This document shows, piece after piece, positions 35,593-43,967 of a stretch of 64,000 nt of DNA. The stretch spans positions 2,418,001 through 2,482,000 of the forward strand of contig NZ_CP109055.1 of NCBI RefSeq assembly GCF_035975855.1. The letters are read 5' to 3'. The position numbers and the translations under genes were made by a program. Position 1 is the first letter of the stretch, and the number at the start of each line of letters is the position of its first letter. The notes under the pieces were generated by a model. That model made no database searches, was not told the DNA's origin, and worked only from the letters and a program-made list of their open reading frames with translations. The DNA is from Streptomyces sp. NBC_01304 (GTDB lineage Bacteria; Actinomycetota; Actinomycetes; Streptomycetales; Streptomycetaceae).

Positions 35593-36855
35593 TCAGTTCC
35601 TGGTGAACGACGCGGCGGCCTCGGACGCCTCCGACCCGCGCACCACCGAGGACCCGCCCTTCGCCTTCTTGTCCGGCTTGATGATCACGCTCTCCAGGGA
35701 CGACGGCTGCTTCGGGTCGGAGAAGTTCTGCGGGCCGAAGCCGGACTCGAAGTCGTTCATCGTCAGGAGCGCCTTGTCCACGCCCTCGCGGGTGAGGTCC
35801 TTGTCCGCGCAGGCACGCTTCAGGGCCTCGCCGAACGCGGCGGCCGCGGTCCAGCCCGCGACCACGCCGTTGTCGAGGGGGTCCTTCGGGTAGGCCTTGG
35901 CGTAGTCGGCGGCGAGCTTGGCGGGGCCCTCCGCCTTGTCGCCGATGGGGAGCGCCGGGGTGGCGACGTAGTACATCGCCTCCAGGGCGGGCCCGGCCTC
36001 GGTGGCGAGGAGCTGGGGGGCGTACGCCGAGTTGTTGCCGATGACGGGGACCTTGAGGCCGGTCGCCGCCGCGACGCCGACCAGGGAGGCCGCCTGGCGC
36101 GGGCCCGCGCTGATCACGATCGCCTTGACGCCCGCCTTCTTGAGGGCGGAGACCTGCGCGGACATGTCGTTGTCGGTCGGCTTGATCTTCTGCTCGACGA
36201 TCTTCAGGCCCGTCTCCTTGGCCATGTGCTGGGAGCCGGCCAGGGCGTTCTCGCCGTAGTCGCCCTCGAAGTAGACATGGCCGAGCTTGTCGCCCTTCTT
36301 GAGGCCCTTCTCCTTCATCAGGAAGTCGATCGCGTTGATCGTCTCGATGTCGTACGTCGTGCCGAGCACCCGGATGTACGGGCTGCCGAGCAGCGACGCC
36401 GACCAGGCCTGCGGAATGACCAGGGCCTTGTCCTGGCCGTCGATGCGCTGCTTGAGCGAGGCGACGAAGGGCGAGCCGATGAACTCCGAGAAGCCGAGCA
36501 CCTCGGGCTCCAGCTCGGTGTAGGTGGCGAGGGCGCGCTGCGGGTCGTAGCCGTGGTCGCGGACCTTGAGTTCGAGGTCGCGGCCGCAGATGCCGCCCTC
36601 GGCGTTGGTCTGCTTCACCCAGAGCTGCTCGGCCTGGGTGACGCTCTTGCCGAGGGTGGCGTAGACGCCGGTCATGTCGGTGAGCGCACCGAGGGTGATC
36701 TTCTTGTCGGTCACGCCGGGGCCGGCCTTCACTCCCCCGGCGCCCTCCTTGCCGCCCTCGTCACCGGTCTTCGCCTTGGAGCTGCACCCTGCGGCGCCGC
36801 CCACGGCGAGCAGTGCGGCGAGCACCGCCGCTGTCATTCTCGTACGCGAATTCAT
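35593..36855 (-). CDS. Branched-chain-amino-acid-type ABC transporter substrate-binding lipoprotein
   Basis: A 420-residue periplasmic-binding-fold protein (LivJ/LivK type I). The N-terminus is a lipoprotein signal ending in the lipobox-like VGGAAGCSS, so it should be anchored outside the membrane. The fold is seen in ITLGALTDMTGVYATLGKSV, VIGNNSAYAPQLL and the C-terminal ESVIIKPDKK. It is the last gene of the operon, overlapping livM by 4 bases, with a strong GGGGAGG site. The substrate may be a branched-chain amino acid, but related proteins bind amides, urea or aromatic acids. Confidence 0.9.
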   Translation of the reverse strand: MNSRTRMTAAVLAALLAVGGAAGCSSKAKTGDEGGKEGAGGVKAGPGVTDKKITLGALTDMTGVYATLGKSVTQAEQLWVKQTNAEGGICGRDLELKVRDHGYDPQRALATYTELEPEVLGFSEFIGSPFVASLKQRIDGQDKALVIPQAWSASLLGSPYIRVLGTTYDIETINAIDFLMKEKGLKKGDKLGHVYFEGDYGENALAGSQHMAKETGLKIVEQKIKPTDNDMSAQVSALKKAGVKAIVISAGPRQAASLVGVAAATGLKVPVIGNNSAYAPQLLATEAGPALEAMYYVATPALPIGDKAEGPAKLAADYAKAYPKDPLDNGVVAGWTAAAAFGEALKRACADKDLTREGVDKALLTMNDFESGFGPQNFSDPKQPSSLESVIIKPDKKAKGGSSVVRGSEASEAAASFTRN

Positions 36856-37991
36856 TTGTCCTCCCCAGAAGTTGATGCTGCGGTGCGCCGGGCGGCGAGC
36901 CTCACCAGGCCGCCGGGCAGGAAGAGCACGACCGCCACGACGGCGGCCCCGTAGAGGTACCGGGACGCCTCGCCCGGTGCGACGCCGCCCGTACCGGGGG
37001 CGGAGACCAACGGCAGGGCGTCGCTGTAGCGGGACAGGAGCTGCGGTAGGAGCGACACGAAGGCGGCGCCCACCACCGCCCCCGACACCGAGCCGAGCCC
37101 GCCGATGACGATCATCGCCAGGTACTCCAGGGACAGCGCCATGCCGAAGTACTCGGGCACGGTCCGCTGGAAGACCAGGGCGAGCAGCACGCCCGCGAGG
37201 CCCGCGTACATGGACGACAGGACGAACACCCCGGCCCGGTAGCGGGCGACGGGCACGCCGAGGACGCCGGCCGCGATGCGGTGGTCGCGGATCGCGTTCA
37301 TGGCGCGCCCCGGGCGGCCGCGCAGCACCCCGCGGGCGAACAGCCCGCCGCAAAGGAGCAGGAGCAGCCCCGCGTACCAGAGCTTCTCCGCGGACCCGAA
37401 CGGGACGTTGGCGATGACGATTTCGGAGTCGTCGAAGGTGAGGCCGAAGACGCTCAGCGGAGGTACGTCGCGGCCGTTGAAGCCGCCCGTCAGATCGTGG
37501 GCATTGGACAGCACATGCTGGCCGATGAAGATCAGGGCGAGGGTCGCGATGCCCAGATAGGCGCCGCGCAGCCGGCCCGCGATGGGGCTGAACAGGCCGC
37601 CCGCGACCCCCGACACGGCGACCGCGAGGGCCGCCGCGACCATCGGCGGCAGACCGATCCCGGTGAGCCCGCCCTTGCCGTCACCCGCGAAGACGCAGTA
37701 GCCGTACGCGCCCACCGCGAGGAAGAAGGCATGGCCCATGGAGAGCTGGCCGGTCGCTCCGGTGAGCAGGTTGAGGCCGATCGCGCCGATCGCGGCGGCC
37801 ATGGCGAACAGTCCCGCCTGCAGCCAGAAGCGGTCGAGGTAGAAGGGGAAGGCGAGCAGGAGGACGGCGCCCACCAGCCATGCGTAAGTACGCCACGGGG
37901 TGAGCCACTTGGGGCGCGGGCGCCCGGTCGTCGGCTCCTGTGACTTGACCAGCACGTCGGAGGACTCGGTGGCGTGGGAGACATCAGACAC
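36852..37991 (-). CDS. livM: ABC transporter permease, LivM type
   Basis: A 379-residue permease with about ten helices. The LivM signature is visible in LNLLTGATGQLSMGHAFFLAVGAYGY and in the cytoplasmic EAA-like loop RAMNAIRDHRIAAGVLGVPVARYR, followed by YLAMIVIGGLGSVSGAVVGAAFV. The start is GTG 37991, overlapping the livH stop by 8 bases, and its own end overlaps the binding-protein start by 4. It forms the membrane pore with LivH. Confidence 0.9.
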   Translation of the reverse strand: MSDVSHATESSDVLVKSQEPTTGRPRPKWLTPWRTYAWLVGAVLLLAFPFYLDRFWLQAGLFAMAAAIGAIGLNLLTGATGQLSMGHAFFLAVGAYGYCVFAGDGKGGLTGIGLPPMVAAALAVAVSGVAGGLFSPIAGRLRGAYLGIATLALIFIGQHVLSNAHDLTGGFNGRDVPPLSVFGLTFDDSEIVIANVPFGSAEKLWYAGLLLLLCGGLFARGVLRGRPGRAMNAIRDHRIAAGVLGVPVARYRAGVFVLSSMYAGLAGVLLALVFQRTVPEYFGMALSLEYLAMIVIGGLGSVSGAVVGAAFVSLLPQLLSRYSDALPLVSAPGTGGVAPGEASRYLYGAAVVAVVLFLPGGLVRLAARRTAASTSGEDK

Positions 37992-38874
37992 GGGCCAGCT
38001 CCTTCGTCCCGAAGAGCCCTGCGGGCCGCACCAGCAGGATGACGACCATGACGAGGTAGGGGCCGAGGTCGCCGAGCCCGCGGCCGAGGAACGTCAAGTC
38101 GCCCTGGTAGCCGGTGGCGAGGGACTCGGTGACGCCGACGATCAGGCCGCCGACCAGCGCGCCCGTGGTGGAGTCGAGGCCGCCGAGGATCGCGGCCGGG
38201 AAGGCCTTCATCGCGGCGAAGGAGGTGGATCTCTCCAGGCCGGGGGTCGGGAAGACCGTGAGGAACAGCGCGGCCACGGCGGCGAGTCCGCCCGCCACCG
38301 CCCAGGCACTGATCGACACCCGGCCCAGGCGTACGCCCATCAGCGCCGCGGTCTCCGCGCTCTCGGCGGCGGCCCGCATGGCGACGCCCCAGGAGGTGAA
38401 CCGGAACGCCAGCAGGAAGGCGGTGATGAGCAACCCGGCGGCGATCAGGGCGGCGATGCGGGTCTGGGCGATGTGGACCGGCCCGAGCGGCACCACCGTG
38501 TCGCCCCAGGGGTCGCCGACCGTGAGGACGCTGGTGCCGATGCGCCGGGTGAGGTCGGTGACGAGAAGGATGTCGACGCCGATGGTGACGATGGCGAGGA
38601 CGCTCTGGTCGGAGCCCCGGTAGCGGCGCATCACCAGGAACTCGATGGCCGCGCCGACCAGGGCCGCGCCCACGACGCCGACGATGAGGGCGGGCCAGAA
38701 CCCGATGTCGTCGTGCAGGATCGCGGTGATGTATCCGCCCGCCAACAGCAGTGAGGCATGGGCGAAGTTGACGACTTCGGTGGCCTTGAAGATGACGACG
38801 AAGCCGAGGGCGATCAGGGCGTAGACGGAGCCCATCGAGACGCCGTTGAGGAGGAGTTCGAGGAAGGTGGTCAT
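37984..38874 (-). CDS. livH: ABC transporter permease, LivH type
   Basis: A 296-residue permease. It starts with the typical LELLLNGVSMGSVYALIALGFVVIFKATEVVNFAHASLLLAGGY and has the coupling loop GVAMRAAAESAETAALMGVRLGRVS and AAILGGLDSTTGALVGGLIVG near the end. ATG 38874 overlaps the livG stop by 4 bases. Together with LivM it gives the heterodimeric pore of the importer. Confidence 0.9.
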   Translation of the reverse strand: MTTFLELLLNGVSMGSVYALIALGFVVIFKATEVVNFAHASLLLAGGYITAILHDDIGFWPALIVGVVGAALVGAAIEFLVMRRYRGSDQSVLAIVTIGVDILLVTDLTRRIGTSVLTVGDPWGDTVVPLGPVHIAQTRIAALIAAGLLITAFLLAFRFTSWGVAMRAAAESAETAALMGVRLGRVSISAWAVAGGLAAVAALFLTVFPTPGLERSTSFAAMKAFPAAILGGLDSTTGALVGGLIVGVTESLATGYQGDLTFLGRGLGDLGPYLVMVVILLVRPAGLFGTKELARV

Positions 38875-39710
38875 GAGGCGGCAGCCTCCGTTCCTGCGCT
38901 GCCTTCGTCGCTGCCGCCCAGGTAGGCGCGTACGACCGCCGGATCGTTCTGTACGTCGCCGGGGGTGCCGTCCGCGATGCGGCGGCCGAAGTCCAGGACG
39001 GTCACCGAGTCGGCGAGCCGCATCACCACTCCCATGTCGTGCTCCACAAGGACGATCGAGATGCCGAGGCTGTCGCGCACCCCGGCGATGACGGCTGCGG
39101 TACGGCGCCGCTCGTCGGCGGTCATGCCGGCGACGGGCTCGTCCAGGAGCAGCAGCTTGGGCTCCATGCACAGGGCGCGGGCGAGTTCCGCGAGCTTCTG
39201 CTGGCCGTACGCCAACGAGCCTGCCGGACGGTCGAGTTGGTCCTCGATGCCGACGAACGCGGCGATCTCCCGGACCCGTTCGCGGTGCCGCCGCTCCTCG
39301 CGGGCGGCGGACGGCAGGCGCAGGCCCGCCGCGACGAACCCGGTGCGGGTGAGGCGGTGGCGGCCGAGCAGCAGGCTGTCGGCGACCGTGGCGCGCGGCG
39401 GCAGGGCGAGGTTCTGGAAGGTGCGGGCGATGCCGAGTCCGGCGATGCGGTGCGGAGGCAGGCCGGTGAGCTCGTCGGCGCCGAAGCGGACGCTGCCGGA
39501 GGTGGCCCGGTAGACGCCCGAGAGGACGTTGAAGGTGGTGGACTTGCCGGCGCCGTTGGGGCCGATGACGGCGTGCACGGTGCCGGGACGGACGGTGAAG
39601 TCGACGGCGTCGAGGGCGGTGAGCCCGGCGAAGCGGACCGTCAACTGGCTGACGGTGAGCGGGGGTACGTCGGTCGGGGGTGCGTCGGTCACGGGTGGCG
39701 CCTCGGTCAT
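38871..39710 (-). CDS. livG: ABC transporter ATP-binding protein, LivG type
   Basis: A 279-residue ATPase. Walker A is GPNGAGKST, the signature is LAYGQQKLAELARAL, Walker B is KLLLLDEPVAG, and the H-loop is VEHDMG. The C-terminal PGDVQNDPAVVRAYLG is characteristic of LivG rather than LivF. A Pro/Thr-rich N-terminal 15 residues is extra. Its ATG overlaps the end of a small 96-codon frame by 4 bases. Confidence 0.9.
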   Translation of the reverse strand: MTEAPPVTDAPPTDVPPLTVSQLTVRFAGLTALDAVDFTVRPGTVHAVIGPNGAGKSTTFNVLSGVYRATSGSVRFGADELTGLPPHRIAGLGIARTFQNLALPPRATVADSLLLGRHRLTRTGFVAAGLRLPSAAREERRHRERVREIAAFVGIEDQLDRPAGSLAYGQQKLAELARALCMEPKLLLLDEPVAGMTADERRRTAAVIAGVRDSLGISIVLVEHDMGVVMRLADSVTVLDFGRRIADGTPGDVQNDPAVVRAYLGGSDEGSAGTEAAAS

Positions 39711-39997
39711 GTCAGGCCTCCGGCCGGGTCGGCGGCGGGCGCGGCGCCGGCGATGGACGCAGGACCGGCAGTACGGCGGCCCGGGGCGGAGCTCTCGAAA
39801 GCCTCGTCCCGGTGACGGGAAGTGTCGGCTCCCGGGCCGACTCGGGCAGAGACGCCGGCCGCATCGCCTCTCACCGGGCGCGCGGCCCCGGCGGGGCGAC
39901 CGGTGACGCGGACCGGGCCACGTGGCCCGAGTGCGCCGGCCCGATGGCGGAAGGTGTCGGCTCTCAGGCCGCCGTCGTGGGTGGGGACATCGGTCAT
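39707..39997 (-). CDS. Possible small operon protein between livF and livG
   Basis: A 96-codon frame begins at ATG 39997, one base after the livF stop, and ends in a TGA that overlaps the livG ATG (ATGA), so it would fit translational coupling in this operon. The protein is rich in Ala, Gly, Arg and Pro and has a weak internal repeat (RADTFRHRAGALGPRGP and GADTSRHRDEAFESSAPG). Codon usage is fairly coding-like, but two AGA codons are unusual. No family is recognised. It may be a real lineage-specific protein or a spacer that keeps ribosomes moving. Confidence 0.35.
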   Translation of the reverse strand: MTDVPTHDGGLRADTFRHRAGALGPRGPVRVTGRPAGAARPVRGDAAGVSARVGPGADTSRHRDEAFESSAPGRRTAGPASIAGAAPAADPAGGLT

Positions 39998-39998
39998 G

Positions 39999-40805
39999 TC
40001 AGCCCTCCCACCGGGACAGCACCGGGTGCCTGGCCGCCGCCCCGGACGCGTCGTCCGCGGCCGTCTCGTCGACGACGCCCAGGTAGCGGCGGCGCACCTC
40101 GTCGGAGGCGGCCAGTTCGTCGGCGGGGCCGGACAGGGTGACCTCGCCGACCTCCAGGACGTAGGCGTACGAGGCGAGTTGGAGGGCGAGTGCCGCGTTC
40201 TGCTCGACCAGGAGGACGCCGGTGCCCTGCGCGTTGATCTCCCGGACCGTGTCGGCAATACGGGCTGCCATGAGCGGGGCGAGGCCGAGCGAGGGCTCGT
40301 CGAGCAGCAGCAGTCTCGGGGACGCCATCAGGGCCCGGCCGACCGCGAGCATCTGCTGTTCCCCGCCGGAGAGCAGGCCCGCGTGCTGGCGGGACCGTTC
40401 GGCGAGGACGGGGAAGAGCTCGTGGACGCGGCGCAGCGCCTTGGCCTTCGCCGCGCGGTCGCCGGACGAGCCGAGGGCGCCCGCGCGCAGGTTGTCCTCG
40501 ACCGTCATCCGGGCGAACACCTGGCGCCCTTCCGGGACTTGGGACACCCCGGCGGCGACGACCCGGCTCGCGGCGAGGCTGTGCAGCGGCTGCCCACCGA
40601 GGGTCAGGGCCCCACCGGTCACGGCGCCGCCGTGGAACGACAGCGTGCGGGAAATGGCGCGCAGGAGCGTGGACTTGCCTGCGCCGTTGGAGCCGAGCAC
40701 GGTGACGACGGCGCCCTCGGGCACCTGGAGCGACACCTGGCGCAGGGCTCGCACGGGTCCGTATCCGACGGACAGGTCCCGTACTTCGAGTGCGGCACCT
40801 CCCAT
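39999..40805 (-). CDS. livF: ABC transporter ATP-binding protein, LivF type
   Basis: A 268-residue ATPase and first gene of the operon. Walker A is GSNGAGKST, the signature LLSGGEQQMLAVGRAL, Walker B RLLLLDEPSLGL, and the H-loop region VLLVEQNAALAL (Gln/Asn instead of His, as usual for LivF). A GAGGGGAG site precedes ATG 40805. The 25 residues after RRRYLGVVDE are extra and not conserved. The order livF, small frame, livG, livH, livM, binding protein is the reverse of the textbook order. Confidence 0.9.
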   Translation of the reverse strand: MGGAALEVRDLSVGYGPVRALRQVSLQVPEGAVVTVLGSNGAGKSTLLRAISRTLSFHGGAVTGGALTLGGQPLHSLAASRVVAAGVSQVPEGRQVFARMTVEDNLRAGALGSSGDRAAKAKALRRVHELFPVLAERSRQHAGLLSGGEQQMLAVGRALMASPRLLLLDEPSLGLAPLMAARIADTVREINAQGTGVLLVEQNAALALQLASYAYVLEVGEVTLSGPADELAASDEVRRRYLGVVDETAADDASGAAARHPVLSRWEG

Positions 40806-41255
40806 GGCTCCCCTCTCTGGACTGTTGGGCCCCGGCGGTCCGTCGGGGGACGGGTGCGGGATGGGGCCTGTGGCGGGTTCTGGGGTCTGGGGCTGGGGCT
40901 GGGGCTAGGTCTGGCGGGGGGTCCGCAGGTCCGGTGTGGCCCGGGACCGGTCCGGTCCGGGGTCCGATCCAGGTTGCGGTCCGGGTCCGGTCCGGGGGTC
41001 CGGCACGGATTCCGCACGTCTCAGGTACTGCCGGTCCGCGTCGGGCGGCTCCCGGGTTCCGGGGTCCGGCAGACTCACGTTCCGACCGGCAGGTCCTGCG
41101 TGGCGCACAGCTCAGCACCGACCGGTCGGTACGTCTACGTCGCGGGGCCGACGTGCTGCCCGTGACCAGCGGGAACCGCGCCCTGTTGTGCACGCGCACA
41201 ACACCCCACGTCAGGGGTCTGCCGCTGCGGGCCGAGGGGTGGCATCCTCCGGCTC
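40806..41255. promoter_or_regulatory. 450-bp divergent spacer between livF and the PucR-type gene
   Basis: No credible gene is seen. Near livF, four GGGG tracts with 2-3 base loops (40882-40904) form a textbook G-quadruplex motif on the plus strand. It is followed by degenerate GGTCCGG repeats (about 40920-41070). Nearer the regulator gene is the inverted repeat GTTGTGC-ACGC-GCACAAC (41185-41202), 53 bases before the start codon. Both promoters must be here; the inverted repeat is the best operator candidate. Confidence 0.6.
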
Positions 41256-42455
41256 ATGGTGGCGCGCAGACCCCGTACGGGGCACGACTGGAAGCTGCTC
41301 GCGCAGGCGTGCGGCACCCTCCTGGAGAAGCTCCCGGACATGGTCGACGAGTACTTGCGGCGCCTCGCCGCGCAGTCGCCGACGTACGGCCTGGTCATCC
41401 CCTACGACCAGCACTGGCGCGAGGCCGAGGAGGCGATGCGGATAGGCATCGAGGCGATGCGGGCGCCGCGTGCCTCGCCGCGCCGCGACCTGGCCCATGC
41501 CGAGCTGCTCGGCCGGCGGCGGGCCCAGCAAGGGTTGCCGCTCGATCTGCTGGTGAACGCCTACCGGGAGGCGGGGCGGTTGACCTGGGAGTCGCTGCTC
41601 GACGCTGCGGGGGCGCAGGATCCGGAGCGGGCCGCGGTGGCGATGCAGTCGGCGACCATGGTGTGGTCCGCGGTGGACGAGCAGGTGGACACGGTCTCGG
41701 AGGCGTACCGGGCGACCGAGCTGGAGCTTCGGCGGCGTACGGACGAGCGGCTGCAGGCGCTCCTCGACGCGCTCCTGGACGGGCGCCGCGACCCCGAACT
41801 CACCTCACGCGCCGCCGCCGGGCTCGATCTGCCCGAGCAGGGGCGGTACGCGGTGGTGGTGCTGCGGGTCGAGCGGCGGGACGGGCGCGAGCCGTTCCAC
41901 CGGCTCATCCAGGGCACGGGGGTGCGGTTCGTGTGGCGGATGCGGGCCGACTGCGAGCTGGGGGTGGCGGCGCTCGCCCCCGACACGGGGCTCGACGCGC
42001 TGGCCTCGCTGCTCGACGGACGCTGTCCCGGGCCGGGCGGGATCAGCCCCGTGGTGGAGGGGCTCGCCGAACTGGGGCGGGCGCGGCAGCTCGCGGAGTT
42101 GGCGCTCAGGACGTGTGCGCCGGATACGACGGGGATCGTGCGGCTCGACCGGCGGATGTCGGCCGCGCTGGTGGTTTCGCAGCCGGAGCTTGCGCAGCTG
42201 CTCGTGTCCGACGTCTTCGATGCGCTGCTCGGGCTTGATCCGGCGGATCGGGCGGTGTTGCTGGAGACGCTGGACGCGTGGTTGGCGTGTGAGGGGTCTG
42301 CCGGGCGGGCGGCCGGGCGGCTCTATTGCCACCGCAATACGGTGTTCAACCGCTTGAAGCGCTTGGAGCAGCTGACGTCGCGGTCTCTGTCCCGGCCGCG
42401 GGACCTTACGGAGATGACGCTGGCGTTGGATGCGCATCGGCTGACGCAAGGATGA
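41256..42455 (+). CDS. PucR/CdaR-family transcriptional regulator
   Basis: A 399-residue regulator. The N-terminal part (about 1-160) is a helical sensor-like domain seen in this family (WKLLAQACGTLLEKLPDMVDEYLRRL, with ELLGRRRAQQGLPLDLLVNAYREAGRLTWE). The middle resembles a degenerate GGDEF-like CdaR domain. The C-terminal helix-turn-helix is SAGRAAGRLYCHRNTVFNRLKRLEQLTSRSLSRPRDLTEMTLAL. It is divergent from the liv operon, which it probably controls. Related regulators respond to purines, sugar acids or amino acids, so the identity of the transported compound remains open. Repeat copy D begins at its stop codon. Confidence 0.85.
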   Translation: MVARRPRTGHDWKLLAQACGTLLEKLPDMVDEYLRRLAAQSPTYGLVIPYDQHWREAEEAMRIGIEAMRAPRASPRRDLAHAELLGRRRAQQGLPLDLLVNAYREAGRLTWESLLDAAGAQDPERAAVAMQSATMVWSAVDEQVDTVSEAYRATELELRRRTDERLQALLDALLDGRRDPELTSRAAAGLDLPEQGRYAVVVLRVERRDGREPFHRLIQGTGVRFVWRMRADCELGVAALAPDTGLDALASLLDGRCPGPGGISPVVEGLAELGRARQLAELALRTCAPDTTGIVRLDRRMSAALVVSQPELAQLLVSDVFDALLGLDPADRAVLLETLDAWLACEGSAGRAAGRLYCHRNTVFNRLKRLEQLTSRSLSRPRDLTEMTLALDAHRLTQG

Positions 42456-42457
42456 GA

Positions 42458-42630
42458 ATTCCCCACCCCGCCCCTTCCCGAAATTCTGCGAAGCCTTCCG
42501 CCCTGCGGGCGGTGTCCTCAAACGCCGGACGGGCTGATTCATCAGCGATGAATCAGCCCGTCCGGCGTTTGAGGACAGTCTTTTGAAGCCGGCGGCAGCC
42601 TTACGGGAAGGGGCGGGGTGGGGGAAAAGA
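42458..42630. repeat. Composite palindromic intergenic element, copy D
   Basis: A perfect 31-bp inverted repeat (42513-42543 and 42547-42577) surrounds the loop AGC. Together with its flanks the unit reads as the reverse complement of copy A: loop AGC versus GCT, and the flank types CCCTGCGGGCGG and AGCCGGCGGCAGCC exchanged. Outer ends are CCCCGCCCCTTCCCG and CGGGAAGGGGCGGGG. It fills the gap between convergent genes and probably stops transcription from both sides. Confidence 0.9.
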
Positions 42631-42634
42631 AGCC

Positions 42635-43801
42635 TCAGACCAGCCGGTCCCGAGCGATCTGCTCCGCCACCCGCTCCAGGATGGGCCCCGCCTCCGCGAT
42701 GCACTTGGCGACATCCGGCTCGACCGAAGTCAGCGGATAGGCCCGCTCGATCCCGGCCCCGGCCAGCGCCTCCTCGGTGAGAGCGAGGCGGCCGCAGACC
42801 GCGACGACCGGCACCCTAGCGGCACGCGCCGCCGCAGCGACCCCCGCCGGAGCCTTCCCGTGCAGCGTCTGCTCGTCCAGCGACCCCTCACCCGTGATCA
42901 CGAGCGTGGCCCGCGAAAGGGCCGGGGCGAAGCCCAGGACGTCGAGCATGACCTCGATGCCGGCCCGGAACCGCGCACCGAGCGCGACCAGCGCGCCATA
43001 GCCGATGCCACCCGCGGCACCCGCACCGGGGGACGCGGCGAACTCCGCGGCCTGGGGCCCGACCGACTTCTCCAGGACCAGCGCGAAGTGCGCGAGGGCC
43101 GCGTCCAGCGTGGCCACGTCCTCGGGCGAGGCACCCTTCTGGGGCCCGTACACCGCCGGGGCACCCTTGGGGCCCGTGAGCGGGTTGTCCACGTCGCTGG
43201 CGAGGACCAGGTCGACCTCGGCGAAACGCGGGTCGATGCCGGACAGGTCCGCCGTGGCCAGGTCCCGCAGGGGCCCGCCACCGGGGGCGACCGGCTCACC
43301 GTCCGCGTCCAGGAACTTCGCACCGAGCGCGGCCAGCATCCCGGCCCCGCCGTCGGTGGTCGCACTGCCGCCGACGCCGAAGACGATCGTGCGCGCCCCC
43401 GCGTCGAGCGCGGCGAGCAGCAGCTCGCCGGAGCCGTAGGTGGTGGAGGTGAGGGGGGCGAAGACACCCTCGGGAAGGAGCTGGAGGCCGGAGGCCTCGG
43501 CCATCTCGACGACCGCCGTGTCCCCGCGCAGCGCGTACGCCGCCGTGACCTCGGTGCCCACCGGCCCGGTCACCCGCACTTCGCGGCGCTCGAAGCCGCC
43601 CGCCACCGCGGCCGCGACGGTGCCGTCGCCGCCATCGGCCACCGGCAGGGCCTCGATCTGTACGTCCGGGGCCACCCGGCGCAGACCGGCCGTCACTCGC
43701 TCGGCGACCTGCACGGCCGTGAGCGAACCCTTGAACTTGTCCGCGGCTATCAGCACACGCCTGCTGTTACCTTCTGCCGCCGTTGCTGCAGCGTCCGCCA
43801 C
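42635..43801 (-). CDS. Glycerate kinase (GlxK/GarK family)
   Basis: A 388-residue type-1 glycerate 2-kinase. Motifs in order are VLIAADKFKGSLTAVQVAERV at the N-terminus, PVADGGDGTVAA, TYGSGELLLAALD, FGVGGSATTDGGAGML and the C-terminal ITGEGSLDEQTLHGKAPAGVA. It phosphorylates glycerate, which could come from glyoxylate produced by the ethylmalonyl-CoA pathway; that link is inference. The start is GTG 43801 with AAGGGG upstream; the longer open frame to 43975 codes no family sequence. Confidence 0.9.
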   Translation of the reverse strand: MADAAATAAEGNSRRVLIAADKFKGSLTAVQVAERVTAGLRRVAPDVQIEALPVADGGDGTVAAAVAGGFERREVRVTGPVGTEVTAAYALRGDTAVVEMAEASGLQLLPEGVFAPLTSTTYGSGELLLAALDAGARTIVFGVGGSATTDGGAGMLAALGAKFLDADGEPVAPGGGPLRDLATADLSGIDPRFAEVDLVLASDVDNPLTGPKGAPAVYGPQKGASPEDVATLDAALAHFALVLEKSVGPQAAEFAASPGAGAAGGIGYGALVALGARFRAGIEVMLDVLGFAPALSRATLVITGEGSLDEQTLHGKAPAGVAAAARAARVPVVAVCGRLALTEEALAGAGIERAYPLTSVEPDVAKCIAEAGPILERVAEQIARDRLV

Positions 43802-43967
43802 CTTGGATCCCCTTGCTTTCCGGGCCTTGCTCGCGTCAAGGCAGTCGCGCCGCTGCGACCTTAACCTCCGAGGGGCCTTCGTGCCCATGACGGCCCTCAC
43901 GTCGAGACGCCCGAGGACGGCGTGCCCACCCCATAAATCAGCTGATTTCCCACCATAGTGGGGCGTC

